Assembly (NCBI GenBank): GCA_002633005.1 | Contig: NMRA01000654.1 | Coordinates: 60,120-121,226, forward strand | DNA length: 61,107 nt | Direction: 5' to 3' | From: Phoronis australis | Lineage: Eukaryota; Phoronida; Phoronidae | Shown here: piece by piece, positions 13,201-25,200 of the stretch | Layout: each line of letters begins with the position of its first letter | Position numbering within the stretch: the stretch's first letter is position 1 | Position numbers and translations under genes: made by a program | Notes under the pieces: model-generated | Told to the model about the DNA's origin: nothing | Databases searched by the model: none | What the model saw: only the letters and a program-made list of their open reading frames with translations

Positions 13201-16200
13201 ATTCTTAGACAGGTGCATTCCTGCATTTTTGCGTCAGTACTTTCATGACATAAACAACAGCACTAAGATCAATGGTCTGGAGTATGATGAAAAGGTAATT
13301 TAAGTTCTATTTAACAATTTCTGATATTAAAGCAACTAGCATTTGAATCAGGCCTTAAAGCATTATAAAACTGGCCCAAGCTTAACTTGCCTTGCATAGT
13401 TTAAAGTAATTTCTGGCACTGGGAAAACTGACAGCTGAACTCAAAAAGTTGAAAGTCACATGACTGTCAGTTAACACTAAGCTAGTTCAGTGACTCGCCA
13501 CTAGATGGTGTTACTGGTTGGTGTTCCGTGGCTTCAGTACTACTAATGCTCGTTCACCTAACTAGAAAATTACAACAACACCTGCGCAGTGACACACATC
13601 ACTATCTCCCATCTTGACTGAATCCCATCGAATAGACATCACATTCATACCTTTGGGAACCTTTCCCTGTAGACACTATTCATGAGTAGGGTTTCCCCTT
13701 CCATTCCGGGAGATCTCGAAGGACTACTGCAAGAGACAAAGCACAGCGATCACCCTGTGCGCGCGGCTGACAAATGGAAGGTACTGGCTAACAATAAGTT
13801 ATCGATTTCACCCTCTAGAAACCCTAAATTACTTGCAAATGATTAAAAGAATAATTAGAGCAAAAACATAAGCAAATTAAAGAGACCTAAAACAAACAAA
13901 ACATTTTGAAAACCTGGAGACACAGGAGAGACGGAACAAAATCTAACATGGCCGCTGACGAAAACAGTATGACTGCTAACAAAAACATACCACCCAAATT
14001 TATTGACAACAAAATGATTTTATCAGATTTCATTTTAAACATTTACTTTGCACAAAAAATAATCGTCAAAATTGTCATTTTCCTTTTTTCAGAGGTTGAT
14101 TACTTTCCAACAAATTGTGGAAACTTTGTCAAGTTAATGTTGTTTTATAACCTCTACACAGTGCTAGTGAAAGACTTAATTTTCTTAATCTTTATTTTTG
14201 TGGAGAAATTTGAGAAAACGGAACTTCACTCGTCAGACATATTGTGTGCTAAATAAGTGAAGAATTATGGTACTTCAAACATTTCAACGAAGCGTCTTGG
14301 ACGTAGATGGGTAAACCAAAGAGCAGCAATTGCTACAGGTCATTTCACAAACAATGGTTCAACAGCAGCTCGGGCACAGTCCTAGCAATAGACTCTGGCA
14401 GTTGCAAAATGTTGCAGGCCTATTTCCTTATACGTATATGACACAGTACACTAAGACTATCCAAAAGCATCAATTAGGCTGGGTTCTCACAAGAGCAAGC
14501 AGGTATAAAGAAAAATCAGCTGCCACTCAATGTAACAATTAATCAACGCAGAAATTTCCTTTAAACTTTTCAGAGAGCAAAGACAAACAGGGGATCGGAT
14601 TTAATGTGCAACCAAAGCAGACTAATGCCACCATATATTGATTAGTATGTTATTAGGATTGGATGACATTAAACAGGTGACGGCTACATGGAAGACCAAA
14701 TAAGGGATGAGACGTTTATGTCGCTTTCCCACTAGGGAAATTTGAGTCTATCGAAACTTCGTCACATTTCTCAATGCTCCACTAGGTCGTGCCCTATAGC
14801 AATTATTCATATCGGACTGGATTTGACCACTCCAATTTCAGGAAAGTTCCACAACTGCAAATTAAACCACCATATTTGGAGAGGAGTTGCTATGGAAGTT
14901 CAAGTCCAGGATTTACGCTTTCTCCTGCATCACTATTTGTCAAAACAGGAAAGTTGCAGCACTGGTGGGACAGCAACATCATTGGAACAAAGGCTTGACA
15001 TCATGGACATGCATTTTGTTCATGATCATCCAATGCTTTAACACTGACAACGGCTAACACTGTCGAAAAAACATAATTTCAAATAGCCCCCTTTGTCAAG
15101 GGCTTCTAACATGGCTGTGCGTGCAGATTAACATTTATCTGCTTCTTATTTTATACGAAGTAAACAAGAACATAAAAATTCATTTGTCCTCTGTATTGTG
15201 TCCATTAAGGCGAGATATTACCATAGCTCACAAAGAATAAATATAGTTATATCGACAGACTCCAGGTTTTTTTGATGGGAAATGAAAATTTGATACTGTG
15301 GTTCTCTTCAAATCTCACGCTGCACCGTTGTTTTGGTTCATGTTTTTGGGCGGAGCAAACTTTTTTTGCTTTTTTTTTAATATGCCGAGTTAGCGTTCTT
15401 AATTTACACATGATAAATGGGTGGATCAAATGATCGATTCAATGCGAAGATTCACCGCCATTAAGTTATTAAGTTATCTCAGTTTGTAAATCTTACAATT
15501 TCAGCTTAACCTAATTAGCACAGCGTAGGTCTATAATTTTCTCTATCAGTTGAATTGAAGATCAAGGCCCTATGTACTTGCAAATGAGACATGCTTGATA
15601 ACACACAAAAGACTGAACGAAGGCTCCGACGGTCCAATACTGCTGACTCACAGTCAACACCGCGAACAGACACAGATTTAAGTATCTAGTTAACAGGCAA
15701 TATTATACTACACATTGATTTCTCACATGCACTAACGAAATGACAGGAGTCTGTGACAAACTAATGTGGATACAAGACTAGAGAAAAGGGCTTTACAGGC
15801 AATGATCAAACTTCTTCGTTCCAAGTAAAATAGCAATGCGACGAAAAAAAACAACGGCATGAAATCAATTGACTCTGAAGACCAACCAGTGATCTCAAGA
15901 GACTAGTGGACAAGAGTGCTTGGATTGTTAGCAAGGAGTTGTACATTCCAACTTGAACCCTGGACAAGGCAGAAAGCCTTACTACAAACTTGAAACCAGT
16001 AATNATTTATTGCAAAACAGCGTTCTATAGGATTGCTGGCTTTTGCTAATTGTTAGATGCTCGCCCGTCCAATTCATTTTAGCAACTGAAAAGCAAATCA
16101 TCACAAAGTGGTGTTATGTACACATTTCAAAAGTAAAAATATATTTCCTCACCTTTACTCTGTGGGCTTTTATGTTTGCTCATGTTTCACATAAAGGCAC

Positions 16201-19200
16201 GTGTCCCTACTGATAGATAATGGGCTTTTTGTTTTGCATATAGTTAATTATGTACACTATATATTGCAGGTGTATGTCCCTGTGACAGATATAGGCGTTG
16301 TTTTACATAAAGGCACGTGTCCGTAATGACAGATATAGGCTTTGTTTCACATAAAGACACGTGTCCGTAATGACAGATATAGGCGTTGTTTCAAGTATAG
16401 GCAATTATGTACACTATAAATCTCACTGTTGCCTAAACCTTGAGACAGAAGATCAGTGAATTTTTGAGAAATATTTTTTCCACTGAATAAAAGGCCTCAA
16501 ACTGATTCTGTAAGTGACTTTTGTTTTTTATTTTCAGGCTCCAAAATGGTGTCTGCTGCCATCGCATTTGCTATGGCCATTTTCTCGCATATCTTCAACC
16601 ACGCGCTGATGAGACTCCAGGGGTCCCTGTACGAGGCAGAGAATGCGCAAAGCTTATTACACACGGACGGTGAGTTCCAGAGAAATTGTCTCAGTAGGGA
16701 CCTTCCTTGTGTAGCAATAAGGAAACCGATGTGAAAATGAATAACAGTTTCACTTTATCATTTTATGGTTGACCTGGTGTAATGAGTACTTTGGTGTGCA
16801 GATGTTTGTTGGAAACAAAGGAAAAGATGTTCACTGTGGGTTCTGCGATAAGTTAGTTGTAGGAACTTGTGTTAATAAGTAGCTATTGGATCATTTTCTT
16901 TGAGGAGACAACAGAAGAATGCTTAGTTTTTGTATAATTCACAAACAATTGTTGAAATAGCAGTCATTTTTGTGCCTAGTTTCATCAAATCCACAGTGGA
17001 AGTTAATGTGACTTTGTGTTTGCTTGTAACCTTAGGCGAGCTGTCATTTGAGGATGACGATGACTTGACCCCAGACGACCTTGACATTGACCATGAAACG
17101 GGTGAACCCATGGAAGAGCAGGAGTCGCCATCACCAGATGGCAGTAAGGTGTGTATTGTGATCTTTTGAATTTAGTACTAACAGAAAATGAGTATTACAT
17201 GGCCTGGGCGGATAGTTATTTGCCCACCAGCGGCTAACATATCGGTGTTGATAGTTCGTAATATTGACCACCGGTACCATATTGACCTCTGCTGTGGTAA
17301 GTTTCATTAACCTTTTAAAAGCTTTTTGTGAAGTAATGGGAATCCCATGATGGTGATTCGATCCCGGGATCTTAATGTTCTCAAGTGACTACTTTACCAC
17401 TGCACCACCAGCATGTCACTGAAATCGAGTGTCTTTTAAACTTTTTATGCAATCAGGAATCTCAGGACACGTTTGTTTTAAAGTAACTGTAAATTGTATA
17501 CTACTCTGTGAACCCAAACCAGCATTTCACTCCAGCACCCTCTTGCACAAAGGTGTTTTCAAAGGCTAGTCTAAGAATGATTATCGACTTTCACTACATG
17601 TCGTTTGCATGGACTTTGCTTTGTGCACGCTGAGTGCACTGACACGCAATTTGCGATCACATCGATAGAGCCTCACGATGGTTACCCATTGTTTTGTATT
17701 AAAAACTGGCCATTGTATGAGTGCAAACATGATATCTTCTCAAAATATAATCAATAATTTTGTCTTTGTCCATTCCAAGCACCTGCTAGAAGCTTTTTCC
17801 AAGATCTCTTCACTATGTTTCGGTTTAAAAACTACCAGCTGACTAATCAAACGAGTAATCTGCATACAATCGAGAGCCCAAACATAGCCGTTGTCCATGA
17901 ATGTAATCCGCCTCAGTCAGTATCACATTTTTGTGGTCTGAATAAACAAGGTTTTGACCAAGCTTGAAAGTCAGTAATTGTATAGTATTTCATGGGGAGT
18001 TGAGTGATTGTATATTTTCAGATTCATAAGGAATAAATAAAAAAGCTTAAACATGCAAGAGCTGGTCATATGAAATAAGGGATGTACGTTACTTTCTGAG
18101 TTTCATGACAGTTGGTTATGCTCAGGGCATAAAATGGCACGTAGTGACAAGCCAGCTTGTTTACCATGGTCTCAAGCAATTGTCAGCTCTTTTGATCAAA
18201 AACCGGACGATCGCCGCACAAATAATATTCTATGTATCTCTCACTTCACTCTATGGATGTTACCTGAGCTGTATGTTGGCACTTGTTGTCCTAAATTGTT
18301 GTAAATATGATCCTGATGATGTCTAATGAAAAGACGAAACGTTGAATTGAACATGAACTTTTTTGTTTGTGCGGCGATCGTCCGGTTTTTTGTCTTATTG
18401 TGGCCAAAAACTGATTTAATTAACAGTTCTTTTGACGCCCTGAACTCACCTGCAATTTGAGTGGTGAACAATATGAGACCAATTACATGACGGTAAGTGT
18501 CCTAAACAAAAAAACTGGTGTTTTTGGCATAAAAATGCTGAAAGTATGTTAACATTCTTCTGTCTTTGCTTGTAATAATACGCTCGTCGGCAGTTTCATT
18601 AATCCGCATAATTGCTGTTTTTTTCTTTGAGCAGAAGAAAAAGCGTCGTAGGCGAAGACGTAGGAGAAGGGTGTCGCAGCCAGTGGCTGAGAATGCCTCG
18701 GAAGAGTCGGACTTGAGTGAGGGTAAGGGGCTGAGTGGCTGTAACACAAACAGATAATCACGTGTCCCAAACAGATAACACAAACAGGTCACCTCATTCT
18801 CTGCCAGTACTCCCATGTTCTTTCAGGTGGACGGCAAATTCAAAATAACATGTTTTCGGTCTGAAATATTTGTACGTGTGCTCGAGTTGTCATCAGTTTT
18901 ATTGATAATAATAATAATTACGTAACTGATAACTTTATTTGAACAAGAGGCCACCGGGCCTCGGTTCACAATAGTATATACAAACTTTATACTTGCGTAC
19001 ACAGTCGTTGAAAATTTAATATTTCGTTTCTGATCATAATGTGTTTTTATTACTTATATCAGTACCATTTTATAGATCTTTTATGAGGTAAGAAAGAAGG
19101 AAGATTTTTGTCTCACTTCACTTGGCGTCATGATGCTAACCTGGAAGTGCGCAGTGGGAATTTGACTTTAAAACCTCGTGCTGATTTTTCATGTCTAGAT

Positions 19201-22200
19201 CAGTTGACCTCATGTAAGGTTACGGAGCAATTTGCGACTTTGTCCCGTTTTTCTGCTAAGTTTGGAAACGTGCAAGTGCTCTATTCCACCCTGGAAAAGT
19301 GGCACAAGTTTTCAGTTAATCCATGTAATCCTAATGAGTTGATGTCTGTTATAGAACTCCCATTGCTCTTGTTGACTTTATGTAATGATTTGGCTTTTAG
19401 TTAACGGGAGACTTTCAAATAGCATCTTGGCGTCTGGTTGACGTAGGTCCTGATACCAGTGGCCTCTAGAGGATGATGAGACATTTTATGTTTTCTGTTT
19501 AAAACACATTCCATGTAGTCGCATACACTGTAAAATGGTCTTTTCACGCCACACGCTGCGAAGACAAAGTAACAATTGGTACAGCTAGGTGTCGATGTGA
19601 GTCACTGGTCCCAGGTGATCAAACCCGTTGCTTCTGCAAAGTCTCCCATTGTATTTGTATTGAACTTTTCATGGGTGCATGGGAAAAATTGACTCAGAGT
19701 GTTATGACTGATGCGCAATGATTCGTTTCTGGAAAATACAATTTGAAAATATTGCTTCCGTGGACTTCATTTCGGGACTTAGCATGTGAAGTTTGTGTTT
19801 TTGTAGGTGAACACGTGCACGAAGAAAAAGATGTTGCCATGTTGAGTGGTGACTCTGATGAAGACATGTTGAATTACATGGACAACTCTGACTCATCAAG
19901 TGAAACAGACGATCTGATGGAGAGTCAGGAACTAAGGCCAGGTGGGTACTGAAGGTGTGTGATAGAGAGACTGGAACTGAAGCCAGGTGGGTACTGAAGG
20001 TGTGTGTTCGAGAGTCTGGAACTGAGGCCAGGTGGGTACTGAAGGTGTGTGTTCGAGAGTCTGGAACTGAGGCCAGGTGGGTACTGAAGGTGTGTGTTCG
20101 AGAGTCTGGAACTGAGGCCAGGTGGGTACTGAAGGTGTGTGTTCGAGAGTCTGGAACTGAAGCCAGGTGGGTACTGAAGGTGTGTAATGGAGAGTCTGGA
20201 ACTGAGACAAGGAGTGGAATGATGTTGTCTGATGGAGAGTCAGGAACTGTGACTCTATATCAGTTACTAATTTGCTGAAACCTACTTCTATGTTCTCGAG
20301 TACTCTGCTGCAAGCAATTAGTCTAGTCCTGATGGTGTCGTCCTAGTTCTTGTAACACAGTTGTGTATAGACTGGTCTAGTGTGATGAACTTCAAGTGAC
20401 AAGGAATGGCGGGCAGTTTACAACTCAGCTCCAAAAGATAGGGTTCTGTTTGTGCTGTTGTCTCATCTTGTCATGGAAATAAACTGTTGTCTCGTACTGT
20501 GTGAGACACTGCCTGTTGCATTTGGTAATAGTCTGATATAACAGGCCTGCATTTTGAGAACCAGTTTCCTCAACAGAATTACATGCGTCAGACTGGTTCT
20601 CAAATGTGGGCACATTGTAGCCGACCGTTGCCTCACATACTGTTACTCTCTTATCAGGTTTTGCCGTTAGCGCGTCACCAGAGCAACTGGAGGGTCAGTT
20701 AGAGCGACTTGATCTCCAGGCACTACAGAAGAACTACTCGGGTGGTGTGTTCAGCGCAGACGTCAGTAATGAGAACCAAGTGTACCTTGACAGTCTTGAG
20801 GCTGGCTACAGTCTCTCACTAGACTGGCAACAGTCATCATCAGCGTTCATGCAAAATGACTTGGGGTAAGTGTTTATGGAGTGTTTGGGGGGTGGGGTGT
20901 TTGTTAGTGTGTTTGTGTTTGGGTGTGTGTTTTTAGTGCGTGTTGAGTGTTTATGGGAATGTTTGTAAGTGTGTGTTGAGAGGGGGGGGTTGTTTGTTAG
21001 CGTGTGTTGGGGTGTTTGCTGGAGTGTGTGTGGGGTGGATGCTTGTTAGCGGATGTTGAGTTTGGGTTTGTATGTGTATCTGGGAGGGTTGGNTTTGTAA
21101 GTGTGTGTTGAGGGGGGGGTTGTTTGTTAGCGTGTGTTGGGGCGTTTGCTGGAGTGTGTGTGGGGTGGATGCTTGTTAGCGGATGTTGAGTTTGGGTTTG
21201 TATGTGTATCTGGGAGGGTTGGATTTTAATGTTGAATGTGGGGAATATTTGTCAGGGTGTGTGTTCAGGTATGTATATGGAGGATGTTTGCTGAATATGG
21301 TGAAGTGGGCAATGAATTGGCAGACCTGTTGAGTCTCATGCATCTTGTAGGAGTACTTCACTTTGAAACATTGCAAATTTTTTTCAAAAATTATTCTTTT
21401 TTAAATTGCTTTTTTTCTGAAAACATTTCAACATGTACAAATATGACGATGGACACTGGAGATGCCATACATTTGGTGTCACCTCTTGATGAGTACAGTA
21501 AGTTGCGTGTGAGTGAGTGAATTTGTGAAGAGCTTGGCATGCATTGATACCACAAAGCATATGCCCGACATCACAGCCAAAGTATATCAAACTCAGTGTA
21601 TCAATGTATTCGCTGTAAAGATGTATCATAAATAGTCGCATGACTGTATTTTCCTTCAAGTTTATGACACATGCGCGTACCCAGGATGGGGGGGGGGTTA
21701 ATTTGAGACCCCCCCCCATTTGGCAAAGCGGGCAAAAATGTCCGCCTCAGAGAACCAAAAACTGAAAAAGATAAAAATGAGGCAAAAGTCTACTAAAAAG
21801 ACAGAAACTATGCCAAAAGTCAGCAAATGGTCAATACATAGCTCTACGCCATGACTCTTGGTAAAAGGTTCACATTCTCAAAAATTCAAGCCCCCATTTT
21901 TTAGGCTGGGTGTACGCTTGTGACATCAAACATAATTGTAAAAAATATCCAATGTCAAGCAAATCCAGTCTCAAGCAAGCCGGTGTGAGACCCTGAACAG
22001 GTCAGGTTTGATTTATAGGTAGTCCAGGTTCGGATTTGCCTATCAAAGGTGTACTCTAAAAGTTAAGAAATTGAATGAGGAAATTGTACATTGAACAAAT
22101 AAAGCTGTTAAGAGCAATGCCTGAGGTGAATAAACACGTTTTTTAACGTCTGACTCCTGTCCAATGCAGCTTTTCTAGACAATAGAATCTAGCATATATT

Positions 22201-25200
22201 GTGTTTTAATGTGCGCTATTGGTACTACTCTTTACAGGACGACAATGAACATTAATGCGTTTGTTCAACATTAAACTGCAATCATTCGTTGCCATATCTG
22301 ATGTATTTCTTTCCTCACTTGCTTACTGTTGCCCTGTTGACTTGACTGCTGATGTGTAAGTTAAGTCAAGCTTGGCAGAAATTATTGAATGTGCTTTTTG
22401 GTAAAGTCTGACTCCTTGTGGCTTGGTAATCATTGATGTGAGAACTGGAATAAGATTTGTGGTCTGTAAGATAACTGAAGGTGGCGCTGTTGAGCAACGG
22501 AAACTTCTCTTGAATAATATGGCTGAGCCTGACTAAGGTTGGACATTTTGAGCTTGACTATTCTTTCCAGTTTAGTTAGCAAAGTCCGTGAGCAGACCAG
22601 TCCTTTGAATCACTATGTTGTTAGTGACAAAATGGTGCGCGGTTTTAATCCCTTTCCAAGTTAAATTTTTTGAAATGTCTGTGCGCCAGTGACTTTTATT
22701 TCCAATTTTTCATTTCAGCTTCCACCTTTTCCCTGGACTGAACCTTGTCAACCGCCAGGACAGTGACTCATCCGACAATGAGGTGTTTAGGGCTGTCATG
22801 CAGGGCAAGAAAATGGTCAATCGACCACCAGGTGGGGTAGTTGTGTTACGCGATCTCAGACTTTGTGAACAGTTTTGGAACATGCTCCAGATTTTCGGAG
22901 TTGACGTTGCTCATGGGCCATTATGTTTCAAAGAAACAAGTTCTAGTAATGGGCAAGGTTTAGTATTGTTGTAGTACCCTGAAATATTTTGAAAAAGTAA
23001 TGGGATGCTAAGCCAAATACTTGCGTAATTGGATCTGTCTGGGTTTTTTTCAAAACTGAATCTTTGATGCGTCATTTTTGTGACTGTCTATATTTTTTAA
23101 AGAAACAATCACTTGATTTCTGCAAAAACCAGCAAGGATCTTTTTTCTACTCACTGCCACCTGGTGTCAGCACAGGTCTCAAAATGAATCAAGTCCAGAC
23201 CAGAAGCAGTTTTATGCTATTTTTGCCTTGCAGATATTTTTATGTGTCCGGAGTACTAAAATACAGTATTGCTTTCTGCAGGTTTTGACAAGGACCCTGA
23301 GTCTGCTCATGTGGAGGACATTACACAGAAGATCGCCAACTTTGCCATCGAGACGGACACAGACACTAGTCTGATCCCGACGGATACGGACAACTCCAGC
23401 TTACCCACAGAGAGCGAACATGGAGACACAGAGGTTGAGGAGTTGAGTGACACGGGAAGTGTGATTGACAAGTGAGTGACACTGGCTGTGTGATTGACAA
23501 GTGGATAGACAGGCGTCAGTCATGATAGTAGGGTTAAGACTGGAAAGTAACTCCTTGCACACTACATTACCCCTTGCACTATGTTATCCCAATATACTCT
23601 CCAGGTATTACCCCTCACTTGGGACCAATATCTAAGTGTGTATATTACTCCCAGCCCTCACCTACTTTCTGTACACCACACTGCCTAAGTATCACCCATG
23701 TACTTCCTACCTGTGCACAATTTTCCCCATAGCACTTCCTCCTGATTGTACAAAATAAATTTAAGATCAATGCCCGATTAGAGTTTGGACATGCACACAG
23801 CTGGGAGTGGCTCAGCCATAGATTAAAGTTGGCATAGCCTGCTCTGAAGACTTAAAAAACAGAAAAAATATGATCATTCATGAGCTGCTGCAATAATTCA
23901 ACCTTGTTGTGTTGCAGGACTGAGTTACTAGAGCGCCGTCTACACAGACTGCTGGATGTGGTCTCTGGTGAGGGTCTGTTGCCCACAGTCAAACTGATCT
24001 GTGATTGGTTGAAATGTCACCAAAGTGTTGTCACCACAACGGCTAAGGTAAGGAGTATGGTTGTGTCCCAGGACATTATCGGCGTAATGTGATAGCACCT
24101 TTAGCTACACACATTGTGACACCTGAGCCACGCCCAGNNNNNNNNNNNNNNNNNNNNNNNNNNNNNNNNNNNNNNNNNNNNNNNNNNNNNNNNNNNNNNN
24201 NNNNNNNNNNNNNNNNNNNNNNNNNNNNNNNNNNNNNNNNNNNNNNNNNNNNNNNNNNNNNNNNNNNNNNNNNNNNNNNNNNNAATGCTTGTTGACAGGG
24301 TTAGATTAGAGGTAGTGTCCTTGTATATAAGCTCCGCCCCAGTTGTCAATCACTGAGCTGGTGAGCACTCAAGCCATATGACTTACTGAGGTTTGGTCAA
24401 ATATAGTTAAAAAAACAACTTTGGATTTTCAGAATGATTTTATTTTTCTTCAGTATACTGTGCATCAAGAATTAAAGATTAGGATGACATGAAAATGTAA
24501 AAAACAGTCAAAATTAATTTTTTTGTGTATCCACCTACCTTAAGATCAATGCCCGATTAGAGTTTGGACATGCACACAGCTGGGAGTGATGGCTCAGCCA
24601 TAGATTAAAGTTGGCATAACCTGCTCTGAAGACTTAAAAAACAGAAAAAATATGATCATTCATGAGCTGCTGCAATAATTCAACCTTGTTGTGTTGCAGG
24701 ACTGAGTTACTAGAGCGCCGTCTACACAGACTGCTGGATGTGGTCTCTGGTGAGGGTTTGTTGCCCACAGTCAAACTGATCTGTGATTGGTTGAAATGTC
24801 ACCAAAGTGTTGTCACCACAACGGCTAAGGTAAGGAGTATGGTTGTGTCCCAGGACACTATCGGCGTAATGTGATAGCACCTTTAGCTACACACATTGTG
24901 ACACCTGAGCCACGCCCAGTTATGCGTAGCCGCCGGCACTGGATTCAATTTACCTCCACACAAAACATGCTTGGACAAAGTCCCGTTACTGGAGCCAGCA
25001 GTTTGTGATCTCATGTGTCACATAGTCTGACTGTATATTGTATGCACTCAGATGCTTGTCCTGTGAGGCATGACAAATAAGACAAACACATTCCTCACAT
25101 GATGCGGTTATGGCCATACTTTGCAAACATTTCCAGGTTTTCACTTTCAATAAGAGAGAAATTCGTCTTAACACTAAATGTGTTAGTCTTATAAAGATGT

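Larger units (their letters stand above)
10991..16003. other. 5-kb segment between two single Ns, lacking SMG5 coding sequence
   Basis: No + strand SMG5 exon is visible here, although one is required between 10693 and 16538. The only conserved coding sequences are two MAST exons on the - strand (12963-13172 and 13651-13726). The rest is AT-rich filler with a CA-type microsatellite at about 11975-12026 and a dispersed-repeat block at 10992-11420. The segment may be misplaced. Confidence 0.6.
17149..18634. other. Intron 12, carrying a SINE and an inverted-repeat element
   Basis: It contains the - strand tRNA-derived SINE at 17338-17414 and the 25-bp inverted-repeat structure at 18198-18390. 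The remainder shows no coding block or complete element. Confidence 0.55.

Noticed and set aside
13906-14256. 116-codon open frame on the + strand
   Set aside because: Phe/Ile/Leu-rich AT-driven composition with no recognised motif. Its end shares a TATTGTGTGCTAAATAAGTG block with about 26950-26980, indicating repeat sequence.
19932-20278. Long repetitive open frames on both strands
   Set aside because: By-products of the 45-bp minisatellite. The SMG5 frame itself stops soon after the donor, and the open frame is a different one.
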